From positions 44,979-108,978 of the forward strand of contig JADJPD010000018.1 in the NCBI GenBank assembly GCA_016713435.1: a stretch of 64,000 nt of DNA. The letters are read 5' to 3'. Positions 60,859 to 64,000 of the stretch are shown in pieces. Below the pieces are notes generated by a model. The model worked only from the letters and a program-made list of their open reading frames with translations. It ran no database searches and was not told where the DNA came from. Position 1 is the stretch's first letter, and each line of letters begins with the position of its first letter. Position numbers and translations under genes: made by a program. The stretch comes from Gemmatimonadota bacterium. Its GTDB lineage: Bacteria; Gemmatimonadota; Gemmatimonadetes; Gemmatimonadales; GWC2-71-9.

Positions 60859-61981
60859 TCCTCCCGGGCCAGACCCTCGGCCTGCTCGGCGGGGGCCAGC
60901 TCGGCCGGATGTTCACCCAGGCGGCGCAGCGCATGGGGTACGAGGTCATCGTCCTCGACCCCGACCCGGGCAGCCCCGCCGGCCGCATCGCCCTCGACCA
61001 CATCCAGGCCCCCTACACCGACGAGGGCGCGCTCGAGCGCCTCGGCGGGCCTCCGCAGCCGTCACCACGGATTCGAGAACGTCCCCGCCGACGCGCTTCG
61101 CCTTCCTGGGAGCCTTCTGCCCGGTCCGGCCCGGCCCGCGCGCGGTGAGCCTCACCCAGGACCGCATCACCGAGAAGACCTTCGCCCGCGAGCAGGGCCT
61201 CAGCACCGCCGCCTTCCATCCCGTCCTCGCCCCGGGCGACGCCGCCGCGGCCTTCGCCGCGATCGGCGCCCCCGCCATCCTCAAGACGGCGCGCCTGGGC
61301 TACGACGGCAAGGGCCAGGCAACGGTCCACTCCGCCGCCGAGGTGGAAGCCGCCTTCGAGCGCTTCGGGCGGCGGGCCTGCATCCTGGAGCAGCGGGTGG
61401 ATCTGGCGCTCGAGGTGTCGGTGGTGCTGGCCCGTGGAGCCGACGAGTGCCTCGTCACCTTCCCCGTGGCGGAGAAACCGGCACGTCGCCGGCATCCTCG
61501 ACACCTCCGTGGTCCCGGCCCGCGCCCCGCAGGCCACCCTCGACGCCGCGCGCGCCGCCGCAGCGAAGCTCGCCGCCGCGATGGACTACGTGGGCACCAT
61601 GGCGGTGGAGTTCTTCGTCACCCGAGATGGCGCCCTCCTCGTCAACGAGATGGCGCCCCGACCGCACAACAGCGGCCACTACACGCTGGATGCCTGCGCC
61701 ACCGACCAGTTCGAGCAGCAGGTGCGCGCCCTCGCCGGGCTTCCCCTCGGCGACACCGCGCTCCTCGCCCCTGCCACCATGGTGAACCTGCTCGGCGACC
61801 TCTGGCACGATGTCCCCGCTGGGAACGCGCCCTGCAGGACCCGCGGGTGCACCTGCACCTGTACGGCAAGACCGACCCCGGCCCCGGCCGCAAGATGGGC
61901 CACATCAACGTGCTCGCCGCGGATCCCGCCGCGGCGCTGGACGCCGCGCTCGCCGCCCGTCGGCGGCTCACCGAGCGCTGA
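60855..61981 (+). CDS. purK: PurK, N5-carboxyaminoimidazole ribonucleotide synthase (several frameshifts)
   Basis: The ATP-grasp enzyme that makes N5-CAIR from AIR, ATP and bicarbonate, just before PurE in the pathway. Parts seen are LGLLGGGQLGRMFTQAAQRMGYEV, TARLGYDGKGQATV (ATP-binding), ILEQRVDLALEVSVVLARGADE, AVEFFVTRDGALLVNEMAPRPHNSGHYTLDAC and GKTDPGPGRKMGHINVL. They lie in three frames with breaks near 61050, 61480 and 61820. All pieces are conserved, so this is one functional-looking gene misread. GTG 60855 overlaps the PurE stop. Confidence 0.85.
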
Positions 61982-62015
61982 CCACCCGCTCACACCTGAC
62001 TGGAACGAGGACTCC

Positions 62016-62590
62016 ATGCTGCTCACGCTGCTCAGCCTGACGCTCACCCCGGCCGCCCCCCTGCCGCCGGTGCGGCTCGACCCGCCCGCCTGCAAGACCA
62101 TGATGACCGACCGGATGCCGCTCGACAACGCGCCAGCCCGCTCGATTCCGTCAGCTTCACGGTTGGGCCAGGCCGAGGTGAAGGTCTGCTATGGCCGCCC
62201 CTCGGCCAAGGGCCGCCAGGTCTTCGGCGGGCTCATCCCCTACGGCCAGCTCTGGCGCACCGGCGCCAACGAGCCGACCATGATCCACACCACCGGCCCC
62301 ATCAAGGTGGCGGGCGTGGACCTGGCCTGGCTCCTCTTCCTCTACACCATCCCGGGGAGAAGGAGTGGGAGATCATCCTCAACAAGTCCACCAGCCAGTG
62401 GGTTGCCGAGTCCACCTACACCGACGCCGTCAGGCGCAGAAGTCGCTCCGCACGGCAAGGGTCAAGTCGACGCCGCTCACCACCCCGGTGGAACAGTTCA
62501 CCATCACCGCCATGCAGATGGGCGGCATGGCGCACCTGACGCTGTCCTGGAGAAGACCAGGTCGAGGCCATGGTCCCTTCCGGGCGCTGA
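62016..62590 (+). CDS. DUF2911 family protein (several frameshifts)
   Basis: A secreted or membrane-anchored DUF2911 protein with signal MLLTLLSLTLTPAAP. Family blocks are VKVCYGRPSAKGRQVFGGLIPYGQLWRTGANEPT, then, in other frames, a YTIPG...EWEIILNKSTSQWG strand and TPVEQFTITAMQMGGMAHLTLSW. At least four frame changes are needed (near 62145, 62335, 62360 and 62430, with another near 62550). The end (EAMVPSGR) reads to a TGA at 62588-62590. GAGG seven bases before ATG 62016 supports the start. Confidence 0.75.
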
Positions 62591-62653
62591 GCCGCGCATC
62601 ATCGTAGGGGCCGAGACATCCGGCCCCCTGCCCAGCGCCACGAAACACCAGAC

Positions 62654-62684
62654 GCGCGGGATCGGCCACCGGCCGGTCCCGCGC
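62654..62684. terminator. Hairpin between convergent genes
   Basis: A 14-bp stem (gcgcgggatcggcc / ggccggtcccgcgc, with one G-T wobble) and an ACC loop, followed by ctcgtctctt. It lies 64 nt after the DUF2911 stop and 29 nt before the end of the convergent flavodoxin gene, so it can serve both. Confidence 0.65.
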
Positions 62685-62712
62685 CTCGTCTCTTCTGGCA
62701 GCGTCGGTGATA

Positions 62713-63265
62713 TCAGGGCATCGTCGGCGCCCCCTCCCGCAGCGCCGCCAGGAACCCGAGCGTCATCACCCGCAGCTCGGCCCAGTCGGTGTACTCGTGG
62801 TCCCGGCTGGTGTCGATGGCGCCCCCGCACGGGCGGCAATGCGCTTCATGATGATCCGCGGAGGCAGCCATACGCGCTGTACCGGAGCGCCCCCGGGATG
62901 AACTGCACCTCCGCGGGCGTCCACACCGTCTTCTGCGTGAAGCGCGCCACGATCTGCCGCAGCTCGGCATGGGCCTTCGGGTCCTGCTGCAGCACCGCCA
63001 GGCAGACCGCCAGGAACAGCGTCGGCCGCTGGCGCAGGGCCGCCGCGTGCCGGCGCGCCCACTGCTCCACCGGCCGCTGGAACGCGCTCACGTGAACCGA
63101 CGCGGCCACGATCACCGCATCGTACTCCTCCGGCCGCGGGTCGGCGGTCCCGGCCTCGAGACAGTCCACCTCCGCCCCCGCGAGGCGGAGTTCATCGTGA
63201 CGAAGCGCCACCTTTGGCCGTCTGGCCCTGGTGGTGGCATACACGACGAGAATGCTGGTAGTCAT
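62713..63265 (-). CDS. Flavodoxin-domain protein, HemG-like (frameshifts)
   Basis: A flavodoxin-fold protein of about 185 residues resembling HemG (menaquinone-dependent protoporphyrinogen oxidase). It shows ILVVYATT, EYDAVIVAASVHVSAFQRPVEQWARRHAAALRQRPTLFLAVCLAVLQ and a late DHEYTDWAELRVMTLGFLAALR. The phosphate loop (expected T-E-G-Q-T-A-K) reads T-R-A-R-R-P-K, which one lost G and one extra A would explain; another shift lies near 62850. HemG oxidises protoporphyrinogen in heme synthesis; close relatives with other roles exist. Confidence 0.75.
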
Positions 63266-63364
63266 GGGCCCCCTTGGGCACCGAGGCGCTGGCCTCGGCT
63301 TCAGGTAGCGCCACCGGCGGCAACGGACCGTGAAGGCCGGGTGAAGCCGCCGGAGGGGAGGAAC

Positions 63365-63892
63365 TCAGTCGCTGCGGCGCAGGTGCTCGGTGATCGTGGC
63401 CAGGTGGTGGTCATCGTGCTCGGCCACGAAGAAGGCGTGGTCGAGCAGCCGCATCTCGGCGTGGAGGCGCGGGTGGCGCGCCGTGCGGAGCCAGTCGGCC
63501 TCGTCCGCCTGCTCCAGCTGCCGCCCCAGCTCCGCGCGCGCGTCGCGGGAGCCGCGCACCAGGGTGCCCAGGTCGCGGGCGTTGTGGTTGGCCTCGTCCG
63601 TCTTCCGGGTTGAGCAGGTCCGCCTCCTGCAGTGAGGCGGCCGGCATGGCGAGTCGTCGATCCGCCCCAGCCAGAGCGGCTCCAGGTCCAGCAGGTGCCC
63701 CACGTTTCTCTGGATGGACCAGTGATCCTGCCAGCGCCGCGTCAGCACCGCCGCCGGCACCCCGGCCACCGCGCTTCCACCCGCGCTTAATGTCCCCGCA
63801 GCCGCTCCAGCAGCCCGGGCACCTGACTCACCGGCAGGTCGAAGGTGAACCGCTGGCTGAACCACGGCTCCCGCCTGATCATGACGACTCCT
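63365..63892 (-). CDS. DinB family protein (frameshifted)
   Basis: A DinB protein of about 175 residues. The start MIRREPWFSQRFTFDLP is read from ATG 63892. An apparent stop (TAA near 63788) interrupts the frame, and the rest is in another: WSIQRNVGHLLDLEPLWLGRIDD (first His) and LDHAFFVAEHDDHHLATITEHLRRSD (the others). The EHDDHHLA block is typical of a DinB subgroup. It overlaps by ATGA the gene that ends at 63889. Confidence 0.78.
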   Translation of the reverse strand, partial: RSRHDQAGAVVQPAVHLRPAGESGARAAGAAAGTLSAGGSAVAGVPAAVLTRRWQDHWSIQRNVGHLLDLEPLWLGRIDDSPCRPPHCRRRTCSTRKTDEANHNARDLGTLVRGSRDARAELGRQLEQADEADWLRTARHPRLHAEMRLLDHAFFVAEHDDHHLATITEHLRRSD

Positions 63893-64000
63893 TGTCCCGC
63901 ACCCGCCCCCCCTGCCGCTTCGGGTCGCCGGAGCGCACGTGCGCGATGTACATCCCGATGGCGATCACGATGACCACCGCATCCACGACGAAGAACTCCA
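63889..64000 (-). CDS. Membrane protein C-terminus, partial
   Basis: The last about 38 codons of a gene that continues beyond the window. A hydrophobic segment (EFFVVDAVVIVIAIGMYIAH) is followed by a basic tail. In the given sequence the run of seven G's after Gln prevents a stop; with six G's the tail reads RQGGRVRDKESS and ends at the TGA overlapping the DinB start. It is probably the end of a transporter or other polytopic protein, which cannot be identified from this part. Confidence 0.5.

Noticed and set aside
1..64000. tRNA, rRNA, transposase, phage and defence genes
   Set aside because: I looked for T-loop patterns, conserved rRNA strings, IS ends and nuclease/toxin families on both strands and saw none that I can support.

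Overview
The window is very GC-rich and almost fully coding. It looks like chromosomal DNA of an environmental Gram-negative bacterium. SusC/SusD outer-membrane proteins, many lipoproteins and outer-membrane barrels, frequent GTG starts, and an unusual number of DinB and GNAT proteins suggest Gemmatimonadota or a relative. This is an inference; no rRNA or tRNA was found to test it.

Layout. 0-10 kb: small accessory genes (BsuPI-like domains, alpha/beta hydrolases, RidA, YhhN, NTF2-like, DUF4406, GNAT, DUF1810), a GAF-PAS-GGDEF diguanylate cyclase whose 3' end runs into an abnormal poly-G/C tract, an ABM-type protein, an ICMT-like methyltransferase and lspA. 10.7-34 kb: a large alpha-glucan (starch/maltodextrin) utilisation locus. 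It holds SusC and SusD, four GH13 enzymes, a GH97 alpha-glucosidase like SusB, a GH77 4-alpha-glucanotransferase, a CBM20-esterase fusion, an MFS sugar transporter, an SSS symporter and an 884-residue protein with a GH5-like barrel. Likely flow: SusC/D capture and import glucans, secreted or lipoprotein GH13 enzymes cut them, GH97 releases glucose, the MFS and SSS carriers cross the inner membrane, and GH77 reshuffles maltodextrins. 34.5-44 kb: GNAT, methyltransferase, DHFR-like, DUF305 and LVIVD-repeat lipoproteins, aldose 1-epimerase, and a PLP gamma-family enzyme. 45-57 kb: runs of translationally coupled small enzymes (MOSC, cupin, DUF429, DinB, GNAT, alkyltransferase-like protein, RraB, CBS, ACT, PhzF). 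57-64 kb: DUF6524, Cdd1-type HhH protein, aquaporin, GNAT, DUF486, purE-purK, DUF2911, flavodoxin, DinB.

Sequence quality matters for any reader. About twenty genes of well-conserved families are split by single-base shifts. In several, the frame is restored downstream with the catalytic motifs intact. These are most simply uncorrected indels, densest from 59.9 kb to the end, and I annotate such genes as CDS with the break noted. No CRISPR array, prophage, transposase or recognisable defence system was found. The most interesting items are the complete Sus-type locus with an unexplained GH5-like member, a GNAT-DinB fusion, and a recurrent TANNNT element that sits exactly 6 nt before three ATG codons, suggesting leaderless mRNAs.
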